A stretch of DNA of 64,000 bases, from NCBI GenBank assembly GCA_019359235.1, contig JAHHHT010000017.1, positions 1-64,000 on the forward strand, given 5' to 3'. The DNA comes from Oscillatoria princeps RMCB-10. GTDB taxonomy: Bacteria; Cyanobacteriota; Cyanobacteriia; Cyanobacteriales; Oscillatoriaceae. Below are positions 52,320-60,168 of this stretch, one piece after another (the first letter of the stretch is position 1; each line of letters opens with the position of its first letter). The position numbers were made by a program, and so were the translations under genes. Below the pieces are notes generated by a model. That model worked only from the letters and a program-made list of their open reading frames with translations. It was not told the origin of the DNA and ran no database searches.

Positions 52320-53456
52320 ATGAGTGTAAAAATTTTGGTGGTCGAAGATGAAGTCATCATCGGCATGGACATCAGGAAAAGTTTAAAAAATTTAGGGTAT
52401 GAGGTTCCTGCGGTTGTGGCCACCGGCGAAAAGGCCATTGAGCAAGCCGCAGAAATGCAGCCGGATTTAGTGCTGATGGATATTATGTTGAAAGGCAAGA
52501 TAGACGGGATAGCAGCCGCCGACCAAATCCGCAGCCGGTTTAATATCCCGGTCGTGTTTCTGACGGCTCATACGGATTTAAGTACCTTGGAGCGAGCCAA
52601 GAAAGCGGAGCCTTTTGGCTATATTGTCAAACCTTTTGAAGAGAGAGAGCTGCACACAACCGTCGAGATCGCTCTGGCGCGGCATAAAGCAGAATCCGAA
52701 GTCCGCAAAGCGTTGCAAAAAGAAAGGGAACTCAACGAGCTAAAATCCCGGTTTGTCTCGATGGTTTCTCACGAGTTCCGCACGCCGATGTCCACTATTT
52801 TATTTTCTGCCGGCTTGCTGGAAACTTATGGCCCCAAATGGCCAGAAGAGAAAAAAGTCACTCACCTGCATCGCATTCAAAGCGCTGTCCAACAAATGAC
52901 GGGGCTGTTAGAGGATATCCTGCTGATCGGGAAAGCAGAAGCGGGAAAACTGGAGTTTAAGCCGGTTCCGCTCGATTTGGAACAGTTCTGCCGCGAACTC
53001 GCGGCAGAAATGCAAATCACAGACCAGAACAAGCACCGCATCAACTTTGTCAGTCAAGGGGCGCTCACAGATGTTAGCATGGATGAGAAACTGCTGCGAC
53101 ACATCCTCAGCAATTTGCTGTCGAATGCCATCAAGTATTCTCCTCAAGGCAGCATAGTGTACTTTGAACTGACTTGTCTGGGAAATGGGGCAGAAGAAAA
53201 ATCGCCGGTGGTGATGTTCCGCATCCAAGACGAGGGAATCGGAATTCCGCCAGAAGACTTGCAGCGACTTTTTGAAACCTTCTACCGAGCGACTAACGTG
53301 GGCACAATTCAAGGGACTGGACTGGGGCTAGCCATTGTCAAAAGAGCTGTGGACTTGCACGGGGGTGAGATTGCCGTGGAGAGTGAAGTGGGTGCTGGCA
53401 CTAGGTTTACTGTGACGCTGCCTTATAGTGGGTGGGGGGCGGGTGAGAGAAATTAA
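52320..53456 (+). CDS. REC-HisKA-HATPase histidine kinase
   Basis: A 378-residue protein with a receiver first: ILVVEDEVIIGMDIRKSLKN, Asp in LVLMDIMLKGKIDG, VVFLTAHTD and YIVKPFEEREL. The receiver resembles those paired with HisKA_2 kinases. HisKA is RFVSMVSHEFRTPMSTILFS; HATPase has NLLSNAIKYS, DEGIGIPPED and GTGLGLAI, with only a short loop (LGNGAEEKSP) where the kinases at 39090 and 42717 carry repeat insertions. It is probably driven by the multi-PAS kinase 12 bases upstream, relaying the signal to its own kinase core and an unknown regulator. The core is closely similar to that of the gene at 58212. Confidence 0.9.
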   Translation: MSVKILVVEDEVIIGMDIRKSLKNLGYEVPAVVATGEKAIEQAAEMQPDLVLMDIMLKGKIDGIAAADQIRSRFNIPVVFLTAHTDLSTLERAKKAEPFGYIVKPFEERELHTTVEIALARHKAESEVRKALQKERELNELKSRFVSMVSHEFRTPMSTILFSAGLLETYGPKWPEEKKVTHLHRIQSAVQQMTGLLEDILLIGKAEAGKLEFKPVPLDLEQFCRELAAEMQITDQNKHRINFVSQGALTDVSMDEKLLRHILSNLLSNAIKYSPQGSIVYFELTCLGNGAEEKSPVVMFRIQDEGIGIPPEDLQRLFETFYRATNVGTIQGTGLGLAIVKRAVDLHGGEIAVESEVGAGTRFTVTLPYSGWGAGERN

Positions 53457-53504
53457 TGAGGGGCAATTCACGGGAGGTTAACTCAGTTGTTTTCAGGGAT
53501 TATT

Positions 53505-55541
53505 ATGCTATACTTATTCAATAACCTTTTGGGAGCGGGGAAGTTTGTCCTGCAAGGTATGTCCTACATGGAGCTAGCCTTTATACCTGACGGCACATGC
53601 AGCCGGTGGAAGCCAGAGCTAGCAGGGCTGCAGGCTGTTTCCGACTTTCTGACTGTTGTTGTTTCCTACACAATTGCCCTCTGGGTTTTTGACTTGGCAC
53701 GCCGGCGAAAAAATTTGCCCTTTCGCGGGATGTTATGGCTGTTCGGAGTCTTGATAATCGCCTGCGGCACCACCCACTTAATAGAGGTTTGGACGCTCTG
53801 GAAACCGACCTATGTGTCAACCGCTATGAACGCGATTTCTGCGGCTATTGCGGTTTACACCGCATGGCGGTTGATGCCATTAATTACCCGAGCTTTGGCG
53901 CTTGCCAGCCTAGCCCAACTAGAAGCGGCTAACCGAGAGCTGCAAAAGGAAATTGCCGTTCGCCGGGAGGCGGAAGCCGAACTGAACCGCATCTTTAACC
54001 TCTCGGTTGATATGCTGTGCGTAGCGGGGACAGACGGCTATTTAAAGCGCGTGAATCCTGCAGTAGAAACTATCCTCGGCTACACTCCAGAGGAATTTAT
54101 AGCCCAACCTTTGCTCAATTTTGTCCATCCAGAAGACCGAGACGCCACCCTTGATGTGGGGGTGAAACAGATAGAGAGCGGCGAGACTCTTGTCTATTTC
54201 CGGAACCGCTATCGCTGCCAAGATGGGTCTTATAAATGGCTGTCGTGGTCATCGGTGCCGGTTGTGGAAGAGGGGCTGATATATGCCGCAGCCCGCGACA
54301 TCACTCCCCTCAAGCAAGCCGAAGAGGCACTGCACCGGCGCTCAGCGGCGATAGAAGCCGCTACAGACGGCGTAGCCATTCTCGATAAAAACGGGGAATA
54401 CAGCTACATGAATCTGGCTCACGCTCGAGTCTATGGCTACGACAGCCCGGTGGAACTTATCGGCAAAACCTGGAAACTTCTCTACAGCGGAAGCGAACTT
54501 AAAAGGTTTGAAGAAGAGGTTATGCCGGAGTTTTTTGTCAAAGGTTCGTGGCGGGGTGAAGCGACCGGCAAAAAGCGCGATGGCAGTACCTACTCCCAGG
54601 AAGTCTCGCTGACGGCGCTTGAGGACGGGGGCTTGATTTGTATTGTGCGAGATATCACCGAGCGCAAGCAAGCCGAGGAGAAAATTCAACAGCTCAATGA
54701 GAGTCTCGAACGCAAAGTGCGAGAGCGCACGGCTCAGCTGTCAGCTTCCAACACGCAACTGCAAAAGGAAATTGCCGAGCGCAAAGACGCAGAGCGGCAA
54801 CTGCAAGAACTGGCGGAGAACCTGAAGCGCTCCAACCAGGAACTCGAGCAGTTTGCCTACGTGGCTTCCCACGACTTGCAAGAGCCTCTGCGAGCTGTTA
54901 CCAGTTACACTCAACTGCTGTCGCAGCGCTACCAAGGCAACCTGGATGCCAAGGCGGACAAGTGGGTCGCCTACATTGTGGATGGCGCGACTCGCATGCA
55001 GCAGCTGATTATTGACTTGCTGGCTTATTCGCGAGTGGGGACAAAAGGCAAGGAGTTTAAGCTAACAGACGGCAAGGCTGTGGTGAGGCAAACTCTCGCG
55101 AATCTGCAAGTGGCAATCGCCGAAAAAGGTGCCGCAGTGACTCACGACCCGCTGCCTGCTATAATGGCAGATGCGGGGCAACTCGTGCAGCTGTTGCAAA
55201 ATCTGGTCGGCAATGCTATCAAATTCTGCGGCTCTGATGTGCCACATGTTCACATTTCCGCCGTCCAGAAAGACGCTGATTGGGTGTTTGCCGTCCGCGA
55301 TAACGGGATTGGCATTTCTCCCGAGTACGCTGAGCGAATTTTCCTTATTTTCCAGCGCCTGCACTCCCGCCGGGAATATGCCGGCACCGGCATTGGGTTA
55401 GCAATCTGCAAGCGGATTGTCGAGCGCCACGGCGGGCGCATCTGGGTTGAGTCCCAGCTGGGAGAAGGTGCGACGTTTTATTTTACAATTCCTGCAATCG
55501 GACAGTCCTGCGATCTCGTGTCCGGTGGATTAACCCCATAA
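53505..55541 (+). CDS. Ethylene-receptor-like membrane sensor histidine kinase
   Basis: About 679 residues. The N-terminal membrane domain has three helices and the ethylene/Cu(I)-binding signature: FIPDGTCSRWKP, Asp in VSDFLTVVVSYTIALWVF, and Cys plus His in LIIACGTTHLIEVWTLW, matching CGATHL of plant ETR1 and the Synechocystis receptor. A coiled coil and two PAS domains follow (NRIFNLSVDMLCVAGTDGYL; AIEAATDGVAILDKNGEYSY). The HisKA is of the phytochrome type, YVASHDLQEPLRAVTSYTQL, and the HATPase reads NLVGNAIKFC, DNGIGISPEY and GTGIGLAI. The next gene is an Rcp1-like regulator, the usual partner of this HisKA type. The start is uncertain: ATG 53505, ATG 53559 (MSYMELAFIP) or TTG 53487; the ethylene-binding helices are included in all. 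Confidence 0.85.
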   Translation: MLYLFNNLLGAGKFVLQGMSYMELAFIPDGTCSRWKPELAGLQAVSDFLTVVVSYTIALWVFDLARRRKNLPFRGMLWLFGVLIIACGTTHLIEVWTLWKPTYVSTAMNAISAAIAVYTAWRLMPLITRALALASLAQLEAANRELQKEIAVRREAEAELNRIFNLSVDMLCVAGTDGYLKRVNPAVETILGYTPEEFIAQPLLNFVHPEDRDATLDVGVKQIESGETLVYFRNRYRCQDGSYKWLSWSSVPVVEEGLIYAAARDITPLKQAEEALHRRSAAIEAATDGVAILDKNGEYSYMNLAHARVYGYDSPVELIGKTWKLLYSGSELKRFEEEVMPEFFVKGSWRGEATGKKRDGSTYSQEVSLTALEDGGLICIVRDITERKQAEEKIQQLNESLERKVRERTAQLSASNTQLQKEIAERKDAERQLQELAENLKRSNQELEQFAYVASHDLQEPLRAVTSYTQLLSQRYQGNLDAKADKWVAYIVDGATRMQQLIIDLLAYSRVGTKGKEFKLTDGKAVVRQTLANLQVAIAEKGAAVTHDPLPAIMADAGQLVQLLQNLVGNAIKFCGSDVPHVHISAVQKDADWVFAVRDNGIGISPEYAERIFLIFQRLHSRREYAGTGIGLAICKRIVERHGGRIWVESQLGEGATFYFTIPAIGQSCDLVSGGLTP

Positions 55542-55651
55542 ATGCCCCCTCACCCCCCAACCCCCTCTCCCACAAGGGAAGAGGGGGAGTAAGAAAACTA
55601 CTAGATTTTTGCGATCTCAATTGAACGGACAGTCCTGTGAGTGATAAAATA

Positions 55652-56083
55652 ATGGTCAAGCCCATAGAAATTATGCTCGTCGAAGATTCCCCCAGCGATG
55701 CCGACTTGGCTGTGGAAACCCTGAGCGAGAGCAAGGTTCTCAATAACCTCCACCTCGTAGAGGATGGGGTGGAGGCGCTGGCTTTTCTCCGGCGGGAGGG
55801 TGTTCATGCGAACGCACCCCGTCCGGACGTGATTTTTCTCGACCTGAACCTGCCCAAAAAAAGCGGTCTGGAAGTGCTGAGAGAAATTAAGTCTGACCCG
55901 CAATTAATGAGGATTCCTGTGGTGATTCTCACCACTTCAGCCGCCGAGGAGGATATTCTCAAGTCTTACTCGCTGCACGCGAATTGCTATATCACCAAGC
56001 CGGTGGACTTTCAGCAGTTCACCAAGGTGGTGAAGTTAATTGAGGATTTCTGGCTGGCTGTGGTGAAACTGCCGGTGGAGTGA
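55652..56083 (+). CDS. Rcp1-type single-domain response regulator
   Basis: A 143-residue stand-alone receiver: [35 protein letters not shown], Asp in [27 protein letters not shown], and [20 protein letters not shown]. The acidic pocket, Thr and Lys are in place. The pattern with [10 protein letters not shown] is that of Rcp1, the regulator of cyanobacterial phytochrome Cph1. It follows the ethylene-receptor-like kinase by 110 bases, so phosphotransfer between them is likely (inference). ATG 55652 gives the usual Rcp1 start; GTG 55637 would add five residues. Confidence 0.88.
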   Translation: MVKPIEIMLVEDSPSDADLAVETLSESKVLNNLHLVEDGVEALAFLRREGVHANAPRPDVIFLDLNLPKKSGLEVLREIKSDPQLMRIPVVILTTSAAEEDILKSYSLHANCYITKPVDFQQFTKVVKLIEDFWLAVVKLPVE

Positions 56084-56116
56084 GATTGCGTGTGGGGGAT
56101 TAATCTTAAAAAATGA

Positions 56117-56237
56117 ACCGCCAAGACGCCGAGGACGCCAAGAACAAAAAGAAAGAAGATCGCTCCCCCTCTAACCTCTAACGCAAGGACGCCTAACCCC
56201 TCTTTTCTTTCCTTGGCGATCTTGGCGTCTTGGCGGT
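56117..56237. repeat. Complete ACCGCCAAGACGCC inverted-repeat element
   Basis: ACCGCCAAGACGCC at 56117-56130 is exactly complementary to GGCGTCTTGGCGGT at 56224-56237; element 121 bp. Partial copies lie at 2268, 11249 and 59941. The interior has no open frame of note. Confidence 0.85.
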
Positions 56238-56302
56238 AAAAAAAATCCAAAATCCCTAGCGCTATACAAGTCGGTAAAACTCAAGAAGGAGAAAAAACGC
56301 TG

Positions 56303-57997
56303 ATGACTCAGATACTGGTAATCGAAGACACCGCAGACATTCGGAACAGCATACTGGATTTGCTAGAAGCCGAAGATTTCGAGGCGATGGGAGCGGCAAA
56401 TGGCCGTGAGGGCGTCAGGCTGGCCCGCAGCCACAACTTCGACCTGATTATTTGCGATGTGATGATGCCCGAACTGGACGGTTATGGCGTCCTGGAAGAA
56501 TTGCGCAAAGACCCAGCAACAGCGAATATTCCCTTCATTTTCTTGACGGCAAAAGGTGAGCGAACTGACTTGCGTCAGGGGATGAATCTGGGAGCGGATG
56601 ACTATCTTGTCAAGCCTTGCACGAACACTGAGCTGCGGTCGGCAATCCGGGCGAGACTGAACAGAGTGGCACAGCAGAATCAAAAGCTGAAGCAAATTTC
56701 TGACCGGCTGGATCAGCTAGAAAATTTTGATTCTCTCACCGGCTTGCCCAACCAGTCGGCTCTGGAAGGAGAGGCGGGGTATTTGCAACGGGCGATTGCT
56801 AAAACTGACAGGAACAGCCGGCTGGTTCCTTTCCTGCTTGTGGGCGCAGACCGGCTGGGGCGAATTAATGATGCCATTGGCTATTCTAACGGCAACCTGA
56901 TCTTGCAAAAACTCGCTGAGCGGCTGGCTGATTTTAGTGCTAAAATTGAGGGTGCCGGTGCAGCCAGACTTGGCGGCGACGAGTTCGCTATCGTCCTGCC
57001 GCCGGTGAGCGACCAAGAGCTGGCTGTGGCAATTGCCAGCAACCTTCTCAAAGCAATCGCTCAACCTTTTGAGATTGCCGGCAAATCGATTCCGCTGACG
57101 GCAACTATTGGGATTGCTTTTTACCCGCTCGCTCCCAGTCTGGAAGAACTCCGCCGGCAAGCGGGTGTGGCGATGGGGGAAGCCAAGCGGGAGGGAGGCA
57201 ATCGCTGCAAAATCTACAGCAGGCCAATTTTTGGACTGGAGACTTCTAAAGATTTGCAGCTAGCCGCCGACTTGCAGCAGGCGTGGCAGAGAAAATCCCT
57301 GCAGGTGTTCTACCAGCCGCGAGTCGATATTCGCAAAAATAAAATCGTCGGTGTGGGGGCTGTTGTGCGCTGGAACCATCCTGTGATAGGCTTGATATCA
57401 TCTGCTAAGGTTCTGTCGCTGGCTGAAGAGTCTGGCTTCAGGCCAGAACTGGACGAGTGGGTGCTGCGGACGGCTTGCCAGCAAGCAAAAACCTGGCAAA
57501 CTTCTGGGATGTACTTACGGGTGTCTTGCCAAATATCTGCCAAAATGTTTCAGTCCGAGAATCTTTATAAAACCGTCGCTGATATTTTAAAGCTGGTCGG
57601 GCTTGAGAGTCAGTTTTTAGAGCTGGAGATAGCTGCTGATACCGTGGCGACAGCTAAAAATGCCAATGCGACCGCCTCAAAGTTTCTGGCCTTGAAGCGA
57701 CTGGGAGTGAAAACCACAATCAGCCAGTTTGGTTTGGGGCACACAACTTTGAGCTATCTGGGACAGCTGGGGCTTGACAATTTAAAGATCGAGGGCAGCC
57801 TTGTGGCTAATATCTCACAAAATGCGCCGGTAATCAGTGCCATCATTCAAATGGCCCACGGCCTGAAACTCAGGGCGGTAGCGGATGGTGTCCGTGAGGG
57901 AGGGCAGGTAGATGTTTTGAGAAAGCAAAACTGCGACGAATTCCAGAAGGAAGCGGCCCTGTCGGAGTTGCAAATTAAAAGTATGATGGGCAGGTAG
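56303..57997 (+). CDS. REC-GGDEF-EAL protein, GGDEF signature kept and EAL degenerate
   Basis: A 564-residue protein. AAGGAG lies upstream of the ATG. Receiver at 1-125 ([41 protein letters not shown]). The GGDEF domain keeps RLGGDEFAIVLPP, but earlier metal and guanine contacts are altered (VGADRLGRINDAIGYSNGN in place of DLDxFKxIND...GD). The EAL domain is clearly inactive: EAL is AVV in GVGAVVRWNHP, and [10 protein letters not shown] has become SQFGLGHTTL; the ELTE motif is LELEIAADTV. It is therefore the reverse of the gene at 45816. Weak cyclase or pure binding protein are both possible; the intact receiver suggests a phospho-controlled switch. Confidence 0.87.
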   Translation: MTQILVIEDTADIRNSILDLLEAEDFEAMGAANGREGVRLARSHNFDLIICDVMMPELDGYGVLEELRKDPATANIPFIFLTAKGERTDLRQGMNLGADDYLVKPCTNTELRSAIRARLNRVAQQNQKLKQISDRLDQLENFDSLTGLPNQSALEGEAGYLQRAIAKTDRNSRLVPFLLVGADRLGRINDAIGYSNGNLILQKLAERLADFSAKIEGAGAARLGGDEFAIVLPPVSDQELAVAIASNLLKAIAQPFEIAGKSIPLTATIGIAFYPLAPSLEELRRQAGVAMGEAKREGGNRCKIYSRPIFGLETSKDLQLAADLQQAWQRKSLQVFYQPRVDIRKNKIVGVGAVVRWNHPVIGLISSAKVLSLAEESGFRPELDEWVLRTACQQAKTWQTSGMYLRVSCQISAKMFQSENLYKTVADILKLVGLESQFLELEIAADTVATAKNANATASKFLALKRLGVKTTISQFGLGHTTLSYLGQLGLDNLKIEGSLVANISQNAPVISAIIQMAHGLKLRAVADGVREGGQVDVLRKQNCDEFQKEAALSELQIKSMMGR

Positions 57998-58089
57998 GAA
58001 ATGAACGTTCGCATTCAGGTGCATTTTTTGAGGTGTAATTCAGGAAATTGGATCGGCTATTGCCGGCAAGTATTCTTCTCTAAAGAAAC

Positions 58090-58157
58090 CCGGTTTCTGG
58101 TATGAAGGCTATAGCAGGGCTAAAGCCCTACTACAAACGGGGGCTAAAGCCCTAATG
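58090..58157. repeat. AGGGCTAAAGCCCT hairpins
   Basis: Two AGGGCTAAAGCCCTA / GGGCTAAAGCCCTA units, with AAACCCGGTTTCTGG just upstream at 58084. They lie just ahead of the next kinase gene. Confidence 0.6.
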
Positions 58158-58211
58158 CCAACGGCGAACCGGCCAGGTGCAAATCTAAAATCTAAATGAT
58201 AAAATCGAATC

Positions 58212-59780
58212 ATGTCGATTAAAATATTGCTGGTAGAAGATAACCCCGCCGACGCTGATTTTTTGCAAGAACTCCTGGAAGCATCTGCGGGTGTGGAGTG
58301 GAAAGTGGTGCCGGTGGAACTGCGGCGGGAAGCGCAAGAGCAACTGAGAAACGACTGCTTTGACATCGTTTTGCTTGACCTTTCCCTCCCCGACAGCCAC
58401 GGATTGGAAACTCTCACCCGCCTGCGGGAAGTCGCACCCGACACGCCGATGGTGGTGATGACGGGTTTCGATGATGAGGCGACGGCGCTGGAGGCGGTGC
58501 GGATGGGGGCGCAGGACTATTTAGTCAAGGGTCAAATTACCACTCAATTGCTGGTGCGAGCCATTCGCTATGCCATCGAGCGCTCCCAAACTTTGCAGTT
58601 GCTGCAGGAAAGCGAGCGGCGCTTCCGCGCTATTTTCGACCAAACTTTCCAATTAACTGCACTGCTGGCACCAGATGGCACTGTGCTGGAAATGAACCAG
58701 ACGGCGCTCAAGGAAGCCGGTGTCAGCGAAGAAGAAATTATAGGGCGTGTTCTTTGGGAAACGCCAAGTTGGGATCTCTCACCGGCACGGGAGCGACTGC
58801 AAAAAGCGATTTTGGCAGCGGCGAAAGGCGAGTTTGTCCGCTACGAGGTCGAGCTGCGCGGTGCGGGAGATACAGTGGCGACAGTTGACTTTTCCCTCAA
58901 GCCGGTGTTTGATGAGACTGGCAAAGTGCGGCTGCTGATTGCGGAAGGGCGGGACATTAGCGAGCGCAAGCAAGCCGAGTCAAAAATTATGGAGGCGCTA
59001 GAAAAAGAAAAGGAACTCTCCTCACTCAGATCCAGATTTGTCTCGATGGTTTCCCACGAGTTTCGCACCCCGCTGAGCACCATCCTATTATCGGCGGGAT
59101 TGCTGGAAAGTTACAGCTACAAATGGGCGGAAGAGAAAAAACAAACCCATTTCCAGCGGATTCAAGCTGCTGTCAAGCGGATGACAGAGCTGTTAGAAGA
59201 CATCCTGCTGATCGGGAAAGTAGAAGCTGGCCAACTGGAATTTAACCCCGCCCCTCTCGATTTAGAAAAGTTCTGTCACGAAGTTGTCGAAGAGTTGCGC
59301 CTCACAGACGCTAACCAGCACTCCCTCACCTTTTCTTGTCAGGGCAGCAGCAACCGTGCTAAAATGGATAAGAAACTGCTGCGGCACATCCTCAGCAATT
59401 TGCTCTCCAATGCCATGAAATATTCTCCTGCCGGCAGCCCCATTCGCTTAGAATTGACCTGCCCCCCCGCAGGCGCTGAGTGGGAGAAAGGTAGAAATAC
59501 CACTCCCCAAATCCCAGAGCCAAACTGTCAAATGCCAGTGGCCGTCTTCCGGATTCAAGACTGGGGGATTGGCATCCCCCCAGAAGACCTCAACCGAATA
59601 TTTGACACCTTCCAGCGGGCCACAAACGCCGGCACGATTTCCGGGACGGGACTGGGGCTGGCCATTGTCAAAAGGTCTGTGGAATTGCACAGAGGCCAAA
59701 TTTCCGTGGAGTCGGAAGTGGGTGCCGGCACCACTTTTACTGTTCGGCTTCCGCTGCACGCATTCTCGGGCGTATCGTGA
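58212..59780 (+). CDS. REC-PAS histidine kinase
   Basis: A 522-residue soluble protein. The receiver (1-125) reads ILLVEDNPADADFLQELLEA, Asp in IVLLDLSLPDSHG, VVMTGFDDEAT and YLVKGQITTQLLVRAI. A PAS domain (about 135-260) has FDQTFQLTALLAPDGTVLEM and RYEVELRGAGDTVATVDFSL, closely similar to the second PAS of the giant kinase (FNSTFQLTWLLAADGAVLEA). HisKA is RFVSMVSHEFRTPLSTILLS; the HATPase shows NLLSNAMKYS, DWGIGIPPED and GTGLGLAI. About 20 extra residues (PPAGAEWEKGRNTTPQIPEP) sit in the N-to-G1 loop, the same site where other kinases here have repeat insertions. No strong ribosome-binding site precedes the ATG. Cognate output is not obvious. Confidence 0.9.
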   Translation: MSIKILLVEDNPADADFLQELLEASAGVEWKVVPVELRREAQEQLRNDCFDIVLLDLSLPDSHGLETLTRLREVAPDTPMVVMTGFDDEATALEAVRMGAQDYLVKGQITTQLLVRAIRYAIERSQTLQLLQESERRFRAIFDQTFQLTALLAPDGTVLEMNQTALKEAGVSEEEIIGRVLWETPSWDLSPARERLQKAILAAAKGEFVRYEVELRGAGDTVATVDFSLKPVFDETGKVRLLIAEGRDISERKQAESKIMEALEKEKELSSLRSRFVSMVSHEFRTPLSTILLSAGLLESYSYKWAEEKKQTHFQRIQAAVKRMTELLEDILLIGKVEAGQLEFNPAPLDLEKFCHEVVEELRLTDANQHSLTFSCQGSSNRAKMDKKLLRHILSNLLSNAMKYSPAGSPIRLELTCPPAGAEWEKGRNTTPQIPEPNCQMPVAVFRIQDWGIGIPPEDLNRIFDTFQRATNAGTISGTGLGLAIVKRSVELHRGQISVESEVGAGTTFTVRLPLHAFSGVS

Positions 59781-60168
59781 GCTGCGCCGCTCGCGACGCC
59801 AGTATCCTTGTTCAAATCCGTTGCGCTAGGCGTCTGAGGAACTATAAGAATTTCCTATAGGTGGCATGGGAATTTTTTTTGACAGGGCGAGCGCGGCTAA
59901 TTTATAATGAGACTGTTGGCGAATTGATATGGGGTTTAATAATGAACCGCCAAGACGCCAAGTACGCCAAGAAGGAATAAGAAAGAGTCAGAGGGATAGA
60001 AAAATAAATTAGCGGTAAATTGATGGGACATGATATAAGAGGCGTGCGGCGGTGGCCCATGTGGGGTGTCACCCTTCACAGATTCGCCAGCGGCATCATT
60101 TATAATTAAGCAAGCATTAGGGTGCGTTAATAACAATCCCTGCAGACAGTAGGCGAGCATTTCCTTGA
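59781..60168. other. Intergenic region before the CBS-GAF-PAS gene
   Basis: Contains a half copy of the repeat, GAACCGCCAAGACGCCAAGT, at 59942, and AGGGTGCGTTAATAACA near 60119. No gene recognised. Confidence 0.5.
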
